Part shown: positions 51,623 to 64,000 of the stretch, piece after piece
Numbering within the stretch: position 1 is the stretch's first letter
Layout: every line of letters begins with the position of its first letter
Assembly (NCBI GenBank): GCA_030537565.1
Contig: JAUNVS010000003.1
Coordinates: forward strand, 1-64,000
From: Eubacteriales bacterium
GTDB taxonomy: Bacteria; Bacillota; Clostridia; Saccharofermentanales; Fastidiosipilaceae
Direction: 5' to 3'
Length of the DNA: 64,000 nt
Program-made: the position numbers and the translations under genes
The notes under the pieces: generated by a model
The model's input: only the letters and a program-made list of their open reading frames with translations
Told to the model about the DNA's origin: nothing
The model's database searches: none

Positions 51623-53011
51623 ATGAAAGCACGGAAAATTGATCATTTTTTCCTCCCGGGCATCGAGGTCGAGGATTACTGTGTCAACGTCCCCCTCGAT
51701 TGGCGGGGAAAGGATCCCCAGACACTCGCCGAAGAGGGTCTCCCTGAGGATGAGGAGCTTTGGCCCCTATTCTGGCGAGTGCTTCGCTCGGCGGGTACGG
51801 CAAAGGCGAATCGCCCCTACCTCATCTATCTCCAGGGTGGGCCAGGGTGCTATGGCCCCCGGCCACTCGCCGCAACGGGGTGGCTCGCCGAAGCTCTCAA
51901 ACACTTCCAAGTCGTCCTCCTCGACCAACGTGGGACGGGCCGCTCTGGCTCGATCGACGGGCAGCTCATCGAGGCGCGTGGCGCCGTGGTTGCTGAACTT
52001 GGGAGCGAAGCCGCTGCCCGTAGCCAGGCCGACTTTTTAAAGCGCTTTCTCGCACTTTCCATCGTAAAAGACTACGAGTTCGTCCGGCACCTCGCCTTCG
52101 ACTCGAAGCCCTGGTATAGCCTCGGTCAAAGCTATGGCGGTTTCCTGACCATGTGCTATCTCTCGTTCTATCCCGAGGGCCTAAAAGCAAGTTTTATCAG
52201 CGGTGGTGTGCTGCATATTCCGGGTTCTGCTGAGGAGCTCTACCAGCATTCTGTTCTGCGCATGGCGGAGAAGACAAAGGCGTTCTACGAGCGCTATCCC
52301 GAGGATGCAAAACGCCTCGCTTACCTGGCCGATTATCTCGAGCGCGAGGATCTGCGCCTGCCAGACGGGGAGCGACTGACGGCACGCCGTCTTCAGATGC
52401 TCGGGCAGGGGCTCGGGGCCAAACCAGGTGCGGAGCGCCTCCATCAGCTCCTCGATACGGCCTTTGCGGAGACGGGGGCAGAAATTCCAGAGGGAACGCG
52501 GCCCTCCTGTCATTTCCTGATGTCTGCGTACCAGACTCTTTCGTCCTATGGGAATCCGCTCTATTGGACGCTCCAGGAGTTCATCTATGCGAATTCAGAG
52601 GTGGAGCCGATTCGCTGGGCGGCAGAGCGGGCCTGTGCGGTACGGCCAGAGTTTTCGCCACAGGCGAGGCCTTTGATGCTAACTGGGGAGGCGATTTTCT
52701 CGTGGCTATTTGATGAGGATCCAGCCCTACGTCCGTTTAAGGCGGCGATGGAAGTCCTGATGGAAGATCGTGAGTTTGATCCGATTTATGATCCGGAGCA
52801 GTTGGCGAAGAATACGGTGCCCCTCCAGGCGATGGTCTATTTCGACGATCTCTATGTTCCCTCGGAGCTGCAGCTCGATACGCTTTCGAGGGTCGGCTCC
52901 TCTCATGCTTGGGTCAGTAATGAGTATGAGCACGATGGGCTGACGGATCCGCGGGTCTTCGCCCGTCTCCTCGAAGAGGCGCGAAATCGTGGAGATCTCG
53001 AGGAACTTTAA
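51623..53011 (+). CDS. Prolyl-aminopeptidase-like hydrolase (S33)
   Basis: 462 residues of the alpha/beta-hydrolase type. Oxyanion loop LQGGPG, the family turn LDQRGTGRSG, nucleophile Ser170 in GQSYGG, and the catalytic His in Y-E-H-D-G-L near the end; a large cap domain lies between. This is the arrangement of proline iminopeptidase/tricorn-interacting F1-type enzymes, which release N-terminal proline from small peptides. No signal peptide. It complements PepT and PepF. The start at 51623 has GAAAGGAAAG about ten bases upstream. A terminator follows. Confidence 0.9.
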   Translation: MKARKIDHFFLPGIEVEDYCVNVPLDWRGKDPQTLAEEGLPEDEELWPLFWRVLRSAGTAKANRPYLIYLQGGPGCYGPRPLAATGWLAEALKHFQVVLLDQRGTGRSGSIDGQLIEARGAVVAELGSEAAARSQADFLKRFLALSIVKDYEFVRHLAFDSKPWYSLGQSYGGFLTMCYLSFYPEGLKASFISGGVLHIPGSAEELYQHSVLRMAEKTKAFYERYPEDAKRLAYLADYLEREDLRLPDGERLTARRLQMLGQGLGAKPGAERLHQLLDTAFAETGAEIPEGTRPSCHFLMSAYQTLSSYGNPLYWTLQEFIYANSEVEPIRWAAERACAVRPEFSPQARPLMLTGEAIFSWLFDEDPALRPFKAAMEVLMEDREFDPIYDPEQLAKNTVPLQAMVYFDDLYVPSELQLDTLSRVGSSHAWVSNEYEHDGLTDPRVFARLLEEARNRGDLEEL

Positions 53012-53032
53012 ACTAAGTGAAACCTTGGACTG

Positions 53033-53059
53033 AGGCCGCCTGCTGGGCGGTCTTTTTTT
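53033..53059 (+). terminator. Terminator of the S33 peptidase gene
   Basis: GGCCGCC/GGGCGGTC stem with TGCT loop, then T7. Confidence 0.85.
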
Positions 53060-53081
53060 GTGTTGGGTGATGGATCGAAAA

Positions 53082-53097
53082 GGCAAGTTTTTTTGCC
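53082..53097 (+). repeat. Third GGCAAGTTTTTTTGCC hairpin
   Basis: Identical over 19 bases (AAAGGCAAGTTTTTTTGCC) to the copy at 21750-21768. It lies 35 bases before the small membrane ORF that leads into lacZ. Confidence 0.8.
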
Positions 53098-53132
53098 GTC
53101 AGCGATGCTGGGGTGGCGGATAGACTGGCGTC

Positions 53133-56739
<3,607 letters not shown>

Positions 56740-56740
<1 letters not shown>

Positions 56741-57846
56741 TGAATACCGAAGATCAAGTAGGACAGATGTTTTCCTATGGGACGGGGCCACGGCGCGTTT
56801 GCTTGCGCCGTCCCCTCTTTCTTGCTCCGCTCGCAGGGGCGACGGAGATCTGCTTTCGTGAGATTTGTCACGAGCTCGGAGCGGGTCAGGTTTGTACGGA
56901 GTTGGTTTCTGCGCGGGGGATTCGCTACAGCGGTCTCGAGGCCTGTCGTCGATACTTAGAAATCGACCCTAAGCGCGAGGGGCCGGTTGCGATTCAACTC
57001 TTCGGCTTTGATCCCGAGGATTTTCGCTATGCGGCGGCCGCCCTCCTCGACGATCCGAGGTATCGCCATATGGCTGCCCTCGATATCAATATGGGTTGCC
57101 CGGTTAAAAAAGTGGTGAAGACAGGGGCGGGGGCGGCACTGATGCTCGATGTGAAGCGGGCTGTGGCGATTGTAAAGGCGGTGAAGTCGATTATCGATCC
57201 CGTCGGCATCCCCGTGAGCTGTAAGTTTCGAAAGGGCTATGCGGCTGATGAGTCGACAGCGCTCGACTTCGGTCTCGAGATGGCCGAGGCTGGGGTGGAC
57301 CTCCTCGCAATCCATGCGAGGACCCAGGCCCAGGGCTATTCGGGGACGGCGGATCATCAGGTGACTGCGGCTCTGTGTTCGGCACTTAGGGCTCGCGGTT
57401 ATAAGCAGCCTCTGATTGCCAATGGCGATATCGACGGGGTGGAATCGGCAGGCCGCATCCTCGCGGAGACGGGGGCGGATGGTCTGATGATCGGGCGTGC
57501 TGCGATGCAGGATCCCTTTGTCTTCGAGCGAATCGCCGCCGCACTTTACCCGGAGACCTTTAGTGAGACAGAACGGCGCGAGGCGGAAGCCTGCGAAGCT
57601 GGAGAGGATTATTGTCGGCGCCTCGGCTTGGCGCGCCGCTATTATGAAGCCCTCGCCGATCGCCTCGGTGAGTTGCGGGCGTCTCGAGAGATTCGAGCTG
57701 TGTTGATGAAGCTCTTTGCGCATTTCCCAGGCGCAAGTCACTTGCGCGCTCAAATTTCTGAACTTGCCGATCGTGCGAGCTATCGGGATTTTTTCGATGC
57801 GCTAGAAGCAAATTTGAAACGGCGATATTCGAATCCCTGTGACTGA
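56740..57846 (+). CDS. dus: tRNA-dihydrouridine synthase
   Basis: 368 residues. FMN-binding TIM barrel with L-A-P-L-A-G-A-T-E near the N-terminus, catalytic Cys120 in INMGCPVKK, H-A-R-T-Q-A-Q-G-Y-S-G and N-G-D-I (FMN phosphate site), G-R-A-A-M-Q-D-P-F. It reduces uridines of the tRNA D-loop. It is DusB-like in pattern. The start is ATG 56740, sharing a base with the lacZ stop (TGATG), with GTGAGG upstream: translationally coupled to lacZ. Confidence 0.93.
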
Positions 57847-57978
57847 GCTGGGATGGGACTGGCCTGAAGCGCGTTCGTTTGGCTTTGACGTACGAAGAAA
57901 TAGGTTCTCATTGCCCTGTTTTCGTGATTTCGTGCGGTGAACTCGGGGTTGGGCCCAATTCTAAATCGAATAAAGCAT

Positions 57979-58007
57979 TTTCAATTGTGGAATTTGCATA
58001 GTATAAT
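57979..58007 (+). promoter_or_regulatory. Promoter of the EF-G-like gene
   Basis: TTTCAA, 17-base spacer, TATAAT at 58002-58007; about 78 bases before the start codon. Confidence 0.6.
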
Positions 58008-58085
58008 CGCCGCATAGCCAAAATGACTTTAGGCGGCCCGAATCTGGCCTCAGCGTTTTGGAAAAGTTTTAGGAGGGCAGACCAA

Positions 58086-60161
58086 ATGCAAGCTTATACA
58101 GCAGATAAGATCCGTAATATTGCGATCCTCGGACACAGCGGCTCGGGTAAATCCAGTCTGATCGAGGCGATGTTGTTTAACAGTGGCGCGATCGACCGCA
58201 TTGCGAAGGCGGGCGAGGGTCAGTTGACGATGGATTTCGATCAGGAGGAGCAGCGTCGACATATTACGATCAACACTTCTGCTGCAGCCTGTGAGTGGAA
58301 GTCGCATAAGTTTAATTTCATCGACACTCCAGGTGACTTTGATTTCGTCGGTGAGGTGATGAGTGCCCTCCATGTCGTCGGTTCGACGCTTGTAATGGTG
58401 AGTGCAAAAGCGGGCCTCGAGGTGGGCGTTGAGAAGGCGGTTCGCCTCTCGAAGAACGAGCAGCTCCCGATGGCATTCTTCGTCAATAAGATTGACGATG
58501 AAAATATTGATTACAATCAGGTAATTTCCGAGTTAAAGGATCGCTTCGGTCGTGGCGTGACACCCTTTGTGGTACCGATCCACGAGGATCGCCGTTATAT
58601 TGGTTTCTACGACGTTCTCGGCAAGCATGCCTATCACTTTGATGGTAAGGGTGGTCTCGTCGATGCAGAGGCCAGTGCTGAGGTTCTCGAAGAGGCCGAG
58701 CGCTGCCGTGAGGCACTCGTCGAGCAGGCGGCAGAGTCCGATGATGAATTGATGATGAAATTCTTCGAGGGTGAGCCACTGACGGACGAGGAGCTCTTCG
58801 CGGGGCTTCGTCAGCGGATCTTCGAGGGTCTCCTGATTCCAGTTTGGTGTGGTTCAGCGACCGAGAACTTCTCGATCCGCTACCTCATGGATCAGATGGC
58901 AGCCTTTATGCCGAGTTCATCGGAGAAAAAACCGGTACTTGCACACGATGCGAAGGGCGAGTGGGTCGAGCTTCCCTGTTCGACCGAAGGCCCTCGGGTT
59001 GCCTATATTTTTAAGACGATTGCCGATCCCTTTGTCGGTAAGATTTCCTACTTCCGGGTTTTTTCTGGTGTCTTTAGCTCCGATCAGACAGCATATAACC
59101 CAAGCACCGAGAAGGAAGAGCGCCTGAATAACATGTTCTTCATGGTTGGTAAGAAACAGATTCCCGTCACACGGGTGGAGGCCGGCGATATTGCTGCGTT
59201 TACGAAATTGTCGAATACGTTTACAGGGGATACGCTTAGTGAACGTACAGAAGTGCATAAGTTGGATCCCGTTGAGCTGCCACATCCTTATTTGACGCTT
59301 GCGATCTTCCCAGAGAAACAGGGGGAGGACGACAAGATTGCGCAGGGGCTTTCGAAGCTGCGTGAAGAGGATCCGACCTTTGAATTTGCTGCGAATCCTG
59401 AGACGAAACAGATGACGATTTCGGGTGTCGGAGAGATGCAAGTCGATGTCATCGTTTCCAAGTTGAAGAATCGTTATAAGGTCAGTGCCTATACCGAGCC
59501 GGCGAAGGTTCCGTATCGGGAGATGATCCGTAAGAAAGTGAAGGCTCAGGGTCGTCATAAGAAGCAGACGGGTGGGCATGGGCAGTTTGCTGATGTCTGG
59601 ATTGAGTTTGAGCCCAATCTCGAATCGGAGGCTCTCGTATTTGATGAAAAAGTCTTCGGTGGTGCCGTCCCGAAAGCGTATTTTCCTGCTGTTGAGAAGG
59701 GGCTACAGGAGGCCGTCCACGAGGGGGTGCTCGCAGGTTATCCCGTTGTCAATCTTAAGGCGACGCTCGTTGATGGTTCCTATCACGATGTGGACTCATC
59801 GGAGATGGCTTTTAAGATTGCTGCTCGACTCGCTTATAAGAACGGTTTGGAGCAGGCGAGCCCAGTCCTCATGGAACCCTATTCGAGCTTAAAGGTCTAC
59901 TGTCCTGAGGAAGATATGGGTGACATCATGGGAGATGTCAACAAACGCCGAGGGCGAATTCTCGGAATCGAACCTCGTGAAGAATACAGCATCGTTTCAG
60001 CGGAGGTTCCAACGAGTGAGCTCGGACGATATGCGACAGATCTGCGTTCGATGACCCAGGGCCGTGGTTTCTTCAGTATGGAGTTTGCTCGCTACGAGCA
60101 GATGCCCGATGCCCAAGCTCAGCGGGTTATTGATGAGGCGAAAAAAGCACAAGAGCAGTAA
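58086..60161 (+). CDS. Elongation factor G-like GTPase (FusA2/EF-G II type)
   Basis: 691 residues from ATG 58086 (AGGAGG nine bases upstream). GTPase motifs are divergent from the main EF-G: P-loop GHSGSGKSS, switch II DTPGDFDF (EF-G has DTPGHVDF), NKID. Domains II-V are present, with the domain IV box G-R-H-K-K-Q-T-G-G-H-G-Q-F-A-D. This is the pattern of the second EF-G-like protein found beside the main fusA in many Bacillota; its exact role is not settled. The His-to-Asp change in switch II removes the residue that activates water in EF-G. Confidence 0.9.
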   Translation: MQAYTADKIRNIAILGHSGSGKSSLIEAMLFNSGAIDRIAKAGEGQLTMDFDQEEQRRHITINTSAAACEWKSHKFNFIDTPGDFDFVGEVMSALHVVGSTLVMVSAKAGLEVGVEKAVRLSKNEQLPMAFFVNKIDDENIDYNQVISELKDRFGRGVTPFVVPIHEDRRYIGFYDVLGKHAYHFDGKGGLVDAEASAEVLEEAERCREALVEQAAESDDELMMKFFEGEPLTDEELFAGLRQRIFEGLLIPVWCGSATENFSIRYLMDQMAAFMPSSSEKKPVLAHDAKGEWVELPCSTEGPRVAYIFKTIADPFVGKISYFRVFSGVFSSDQTAYNPSTEKEERLNNMFFMVGKKQIPVTRVEAGDIAAFTKLSNTFTGDTLSERTEVHKLDPVELPHPYLTLAIFPEKQGEDDKIAQGLSKLREEDPTFEFAANPETKQMTISGVGEMQVDVIVSKLKNRYKVSAYTEPAKVPYREMIRKKVKAQGRHKKQTGGHGQFADVWIEFEPNLESEALVFDEKVFGGAVPKAYFPAVEKGLQEAVHEGVLAGYPVVNLKATLVDGSYHDVDSSEMAFKIAARLAYKNGLEQASPVLMEPYSSLKVYCPEEDMGDIMGDVNKRRGRILGIEPREEYSIVSAEVPTSELGRYATDLRSMTQGRGFFSMEFARYEQMPDAQAQRVIDEAKKAQEQ

Positions 60162-60189
60162 GCCGAGTGATTTCAGTGTGGAAATATTG

Positions 60190-60225
60190 GCCCCTGGGTT
60201 GTTTCAGAGCACCCAGGGGCTTTTT
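60190..60225 (+). terminator. Terminator of the EF-G-like gene
   Basis: GCCCCTGGGT/ACCCAGGGGC, 11-base loop, T5. Confidence 0.9.
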
Positions 60226-60279
60226 CTTGCTAAAAAATAAAAGAGCTTCTGTAAAATGATCAGATGGTTGGGGAAGATC

Positions 60280-60308
60280 TTGAATGTTTGTTGTGCAAGT
60301 CCTACAAT
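60280..60308 (+). promoter_or_regulatory. Promoter of the sugar ABC operon
   Basis: TTGAAT at 60280-60285, 17-base spacer, TACAAT at 60303-60308; the start codon is 37 bases on, behind AGGAGG. Confidence 0.7.
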
Positions 60309-60345
60309 ACATATAACTCATTAAAGGGGTTAGGAGGGTTTTTGT

Positions 60346-61608
60346 ATGAAGAAAGTTTATCGTCGTGTCTTATCCATGGCGCTCGCAGTTGCCGTTTCTG
60401 GTCTTTGCGGGTTGGGATTCACTGGTCGAAGCGTTCAAGCGAATTCGGTTAAGCTCAACATTGGTATTTGGGACAGCAACCAAGAGCCAGGTCTTCGTAA
60501 GATTATCGATAAGTATGCCTCGGAAAAGGGGATAGATTATGAGATCTCTATTGTTGACTGGAATAACTATTGGACGAAGATGGAGTCTGCAGCTGCGGGT
60601 GGTCAACTTCCGGATGTGTTCTGGATGCATAGTAATGAATCACAGCGCTACATGGCGGCTGGCTTACTGTTACCAATGAATCAGCGCATCGAGGAAAAGG
60701 GGATTGATCTTAGCAAGTATCCTGGCGATATTCTCAAACTTTATGAATACGAAGGTGAGCAGTACGCGTTGCCAAAAGATATTGATACGATTGCTCTTGC
60801 GTACAATAAGAAACTCTTCGATGAAAAAGGCATAGCTTATCCTGATGAAACTTGGGATTATGCCAAGTTTGAGGAAGTTGCCAATGCTTTGACGGATAAG
60901 GAAAAGGGTATTTACGGTTTCTTTAGTGCGCCCTCGAATAACCAAGCGGGTTATTACAACGCCATTTATAGTGCAGGTGGTTTTGTTTGCGATCGTGAAA
61001 CGAAGAAGAGTGGTTTTGATGATCCGAAGACGGTCGAGGCAATGGATGTATTCGTTCGATTGGCTCAAACGGCTATGCCGTCACTTGCTGAGATGGCAGA
61101 GACTGGTGATCAAAATCTGATGACTTCGGGGCATCTCGCAATGTGTTTCCATGGATCATGGGTTGTGCCTGCGTTTAAGGATAACGAGTATGCTCGTGAA
61201 AATCTCGCTTATGCGGTTCTTCCCAAGTGGGGAGATAAGCGCGTTTCCATCTTCAATGGACTCGGTTGGTCCGTCTTCGCAAAGACGGAGCATCCAGATG
61301 AAGCATTTGATTTGGTTGCTTATCTGACTGGTAAAGAAGCACAGATTGAACAAGCTAAGCTCGGTGTGACGATGTCAGCCTATGAGGGGACGTCAGATGA
61401 TTGGGCGAGCTCTTCTGAATACTTTGATCTAACTCCTTTCTTGAAGATGCGTGAAGATATGGAGATCCGTCCGTATTCGAAAAATACGGTTCGTTGGGAG
61501 AACCGCTCTTTTGAATTGCTTCAAGATGCTTGGTCAGGAGAACGTAGTACGGAAGAAGTGTGTAAGCAGATTGCAGAGGAGATGAATTCAATCCTCGCAG
61601 AAGAATGA
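60346..61608 (+). CDS. Extracellular sugar-binding protein of an ABC importer
   Basis: 420 residues of the family 1 (MalE/UgpB-like) solute-binding fold: N-I-G-I-W-D-S at the start of the mature protein, P-D-V-F-W-M-H-S, and Y-A-L-P-K-D-I-D-T-I-A-L-A-Y-N-K-K-L-F, the typical hinge region. The signal peptide ends S-V-Q-A-N. There is no proper lipobox before its Cys20 (S-G-L-C), so unlike most Gram-positive binding proteins it may be released by signal peptidase I rather than lipid-anchored. It is the first gene of the operon. The sugar is unknown. Confidence 0.93.
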   Translation: MKKVYRRVLSMALAVAVSGLCGLGFTGRSVQANSVKLNIGIWDSNQEPGLRKIIDKYASEKGIDYEISIVDWNNYWTKMESAAAGGQLPDVFWMHSNESQRYMAAGLLLPMNQRIEEKGIDLSKYPGDILKLYEYEGEQYALPKDIDTIALAYNKKLFDEKGIAYPDETWDYAKFEEVANALTDKEKGIYGFFSAPSNNQAGYYNAIYSAGGFVCDRETKKSGFDDPKTVEAMDVFVRLAQTAMPSLAEMAETGDQNLMTSGHLAMCFHGSWVVPAFKDNEYARENLAYAVLPKWGDKRVSIFNGLGWSVFAKTEHPDEAFDLVAYLTGKEAQIEQAKLGVTMSAYEGTSDDWASSSEYFDLTPFLKMREDMEIRPYSKNTVRWENRSFELLQDAWSGERSTEEVCKQIAEEMNSILAEE

Positions 61609-61619
61609 GAGGTGTTTAG

Positions 61620-62519
61620 ATGACTCATGCGAGATCTGGTCTCGCGGGGCAACAGCGCAGAGCCCAATTCTTATGGGGTTGGGCTCTCGTTTTACCTACC
61701 GTTGCGGGGCTAATTATTCTCAACATTTGGCCAATGATTCGGACGATCTTCGAGTCATTTTACAAGGCGGGTGATTTTGGTCTTAGTCAGACTTTTGTTG
61801 GCTTGAAGAATTACCAGATGGCTTTTCAAGATCCTCGTGTTTTAAAATCATTGAGAAATGCACTCCTATATATGCTGATGGAGGTTCCAGTTTCAATTTT
61901 CCTCGCCCTCCTACTCGCGGTGTTTCTCAACAGTAAGATTCGTGGGCGTTCTTTTTATCGGACACTTTTTTTTCTACCGATGGTCACTGCGCCAGCAGTT
62001 GTCGCGATGATCTGGAACTGGCTCTATAATGCCAACTATGGTCTGATCAATCATATTATTGGTCATCGTATTTACTGGATCTCTGATCCTAAGCTTGCCC
62101 TGATGTCGATCGCCATTGTAGGTGTTTGGTCAATTTTGGGTTATAACATGGTTATTCTGCTGAGTGGTCTTCAAGAGATCCCTAAAGATTTTTATGAGGC
62201 AGCAGATATTGATGGTGCAGGATTCTGGAGACAACTCTTCCAGATTACAATCCCACTTGTATCTCCGACACTTTTTTTCGTTCTTGTGACGCGTGTAATC
62301 GGGGCTCTACAGGTTTTCGATGTAATCTACATGATTATGACCCGAGATAACCCAGCCCTCGAGTCGGTGCAGTCTCCGATTTACCTTTTCTACCGCTTTG
62401 CTTTTGAAGAGAAGCAGCGTGGCTATGGAGCGACGGTTGTCGTCATGCTTCTCGTGATTACGATCCTGATAACGATTGCTCAGCAGCTTTTGCAAAAACG
62501 CTGGGTTATTTACGAGTAG
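61620..62519 (+). CDS. Sugar ABC permease, MalF/UgpA type
   Basis: 299 residues, six membrane helices. The EAA loop with D-F-Y-E-A-A-D-I-D-G-A-G-F-W contacts the ATPase. It starts 11 bases after the binding-protein gene, behind GAGAGGTG. No ATPase gene lies in the operon; in Bacillota a shared MsmK-like ATPase encoded elsewhere usually serves such transporters. Confidence 0.94.
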   Translation: MTHARSGLAGQQRRAQFLWGWALVLPTVAGLIILNIWPMIRTIFESFYKAGDFGLSQTFVGLKNYQMAFQDPRVLKSLRNALLYMLMEVPVSIFLALLLAVFLNSKIRGRSFYRTLFFLPMVTAPAVVAMIWNWLYNANYGLINHIIGHRIYWISDPKLALMSIAIVGVWSILGYNMVILLSGLQEIPKDFYEAADIDGAGFWRQLFQITIPLVSPTLFFVLVTRVIGALQVFDVIYMIMTRDNPALESVQSPIYLFYRFAFEEKQRGYGATVVVMLLVITILITIAQQLLQKRWVIYE

Positions 62520-62529
62520 GAGGTCCAAG

Positions 62530-63366
62530 ATGCATGACTCATCGAAAAAATTGAGTGAAAGAATCGTCATACACGTCTTCCTCGTATTTTTTAGCCTCCT
62601 GATGGCTGTGCCTTTCATTTGGATGATTCTCACGGCCTTTAAAACACAGACGGAAGCAACTTCAATTGACCCATTTATTATTTTCCCGTCCGCGCTCCGA
62701 TGGGATGCTTTCAAGCGTGTAACGGAATTGCTCCCATTTGGTCGCCTCTATTTGAATACGCTTGTGCTCATTGTTCTGCGTATCTTATTTGCCCTGGTGA
62801 CGGCCTCTATGGTGGGCTTTGCGCTGGGCCGTCTCAAGTTTCGAGGCCGAGGTTTTGCCTATGCTACGATCATCGGTCAGATGATGGTTCCAGGTCAAGT
62901 GTTCGTTATCCCCCAATATCTGATGCTGAGTCATTTAAATCTCACGAATACGATGTTTGCGCTTCTCTTTCCAGGTTTGGTCACGGCGTTTGGAAGTTTC
63001 CTCCTAACCCAAGCCTACCGCCACTTACCACGTGAGTTAGAGGAAGCTGCACGCATTGATGGTTGTAGTATTGGACAAACTTTTATTTATGTTATGGCTC
63101 CGCTGACACGTTCGGCACTTGTTGCCCTCGGAATTTTTACAGCCGTTTTCGCATATAAAGATCTGATGTGGCCTTTGATCGTTATCACTGAAAAATCTAA
63201 GTTGACGCTGGCTCCAGCACTTGCAAATCTTCAGGGGGCTGTTTCAACTCACTATCCAGAGTTAATGGCTGCTTCGTTGATTGCATCGGTACCGATGCTC
63301 CTAATCTATATCGTTTTCCAACGTCAATTCATTGAAGGGATTGCGAGCTCTGGTTCGAAACTTTAG
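62530..63366 (+). CDS. Sugar ABC permease, MalG/UgpE type
   Basis: 278 residues, six membrane helices, EAA loop L-P-R-E-L-E-E-A-A-R-I-D-G-C. It follows the first permease by ten bases, with GGAGG seven bases before ATG 62530. Together with it, it forms the heterodimeric channel. The operon ends here with a terminator. Confidence 0.94.
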   Translation: MHDSSKKLSERIVIHVFLVFFSLLMAVPFIWMILTAFKTQTEATSIDPFIIFPSALRWDAFKRVTELLPFGRLYLNTLVLIVLRILFALVTASMVGFALGRLKFRGRGFAYATIIGQMMVPGQVFVIPQYLMLSHLNLTNTMFALLFPGLVTAFGSFLLTQAYRHLPRELEEAARIDGCSIGQTFIYVMAPLTRSALVALGIFTAVFAYKDLMWPLIVITEKSKLTLAPALANLQGAVSTHYPELMAASLIASVPMLLIYIVFQRQFIEGIASSGSKL

Positions 63367-63389
63367 ATAATTTATAGATCATGCGAATT

Positions 63390-63423
63390 AGGAGTTTTAC
63401 TTTGGAGTGAAACTCCTTTTTTA
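63390..63423 (+). terminator. Terminator of the sugar ABC operon
   Basis: AGGAGTTT..AC pairs with GT.AAACTCCT, then a run of T. Confidence 0.8.
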
Positions 63424-64000
63424 TTTGAGGAGGGCTTGAGTTCCCAGTGAGCGCTTACCACTTTTTCTTGTGTTATCTTCCTGGAATCCTCTGTTGTGCC
63501 TCAGATGCTTCTGCGTCAGTAGAATGGCGCTCTGCTTCTTAGGCTCAGCATCAGAGCTGTTCCCTCGATGATAGTTTTTTTATCGGGGGCTTGGTCGCTA
63601 TCCTAGTCACACTCACCAGTAAGTCATATCCTCATTTTGGTCAGTTGACATCGAGGGGAGTTACTTTTTTTACGCGCATAACTCTAATAGAGAGTAGATC
63701 CAGCATTATATTAGCCTTGGTTAAGGATTAATGTGAATACTAAATTAAATGGATGCTTTTAATTAGTGTTTTCTCGATAAAGAGAGACGGATTAGACTCC
63801 CATAGCCTACAAATACCCTTCTATGATGATTGCTTTTTCTGGAGAACAGACCATCTGTGGGATTAAGACCTGAGTGAATAGATAGGAGAAAATCCAGATT
63901 ACCTGATCTAAGCCAATAAAGTTGGCGAATCAACTTATTTTTTAGCTACTATTTACATCACATCTGAACAATGTCAAGAGTGAAACGAAATGGCTAAATT
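63424..64000. other. Gene-free window end
   Basis: No credible coding frame on either strand; stops are frequent and base composition is more AT-rich than upstream. It contains the operator-like site at 63446-63459 and a hairpin CCTCGAT...ATCGGGG around 63561-63587. It may be the leader of a gene beyond the window or eroded sequence. Confidence 0.6.
63446..63459. promoter_or_regulatory. LacI/GalR-family operator-like palindrome
   Basis: AGTGAGCGCTTACC matches 11 of 14 positions of TGTAAGCGCTTACA, the pattern recognised by LacI-family regulators (CcpA sites are similar). It lies downstream of the sugar transporter, so it may belong to the next gene to the right. Confidence 0.35.

Noticed and set aside
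63460-64000. Transposase remnant at the window end
   Set aside because: Translated pieces on both strands did not resemble any transposase I know; the stretch is described as gene-free.

Overview
The window looks like chromosomal DNA of a Gram-positive bacterium, most likely a host-associated, Clostridia-like member of the Bacillota. The evidence is two cell-wall proteins with sortase-type tails, lipoproteins with lipoboxes, strong AGGAGG ribosome sites, intrinsic terminators, and the gene pairs pth-mfd and aspS-SPase-lepA. By eye the G+C content is a little over 50%. I could not fix the genus. Genes for host glycan use (a sulfatase, an N-acetylhexosamine-kinase-like enzyme, a GH2 beta-galactosidase and a sugar ABC transporter) fit a mucosal lifestyle.

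Layout. 1-5.2 kb: the 3' part of a repeat-built wall-anchored protein, an orphan YesN/AraC-type response regulator and a sulfatase. 5.2-15 kb: a PreP-like M16 peptidase with an unusual thioredoxin, an alpha/beta hydrolase, a cupin, and an operon of a trigger-factor-like protein with two ABC exporter halves. 15-21 kb: peptidase T, a NahK-like kinase, a YhaM-like RNase and oligoendopeptidase F. 21-29.4 kb: envelope genes (an A24 prepilin-peptidase-like protein, an unknown secreted protein, a second sortase substrate, a proline-rich lipoprotein with a barnase-like end) mixed with radA, a LysR regulator and exonuclease III. 29.5-33.2 kb: a CPBP-family membrane protein with about 915 disordered residues before its first membrane helix.

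At 33.2-33.7 kb an intergenic region holds five DnaA-box-like sites. To its left most genes are on the minus strand; to its right nearly all are on the plus strand: pth, mfd, hisS, a CorA-type transporter, aspS, a signal peptidase I with about 700 extra N-terminal residues, and lepA. A DtxR/MntR-type regulator then diverges from a pair of small membrane proteins resembling two halves of a drug/metabolite transporter. 49.6-64 kb: a DUF5052-like lipoprotein, an unknown cytoplasmic protein, a prolyl-aminopeptidase-like hydrolase, lacZ-dus, a second EF-G-like protein, and a binding protein with two permeases. The last 634 bases are gene-free.

The most unusual features are: (1) two unrelated membrane proteases with very long acidic, disordered cytoplasmic N-termini that contain the same kind of short cationic aromatic motif; (2) a lipoprotein whose C-terminus resembles barnase but seems to lack all the catalytic residues; (3) the DnaA-box cluster at a gene-orientation switch; (4) a 16-base hairpin, GGCAARTTTTTTTGCC, present three times in front of two envelope-type genes; (5) a frameshifted HigB/Gp49-like toxin remnant. 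No CRISPR array, intact insertion sequence, rRNA or tRNA gene was seen.
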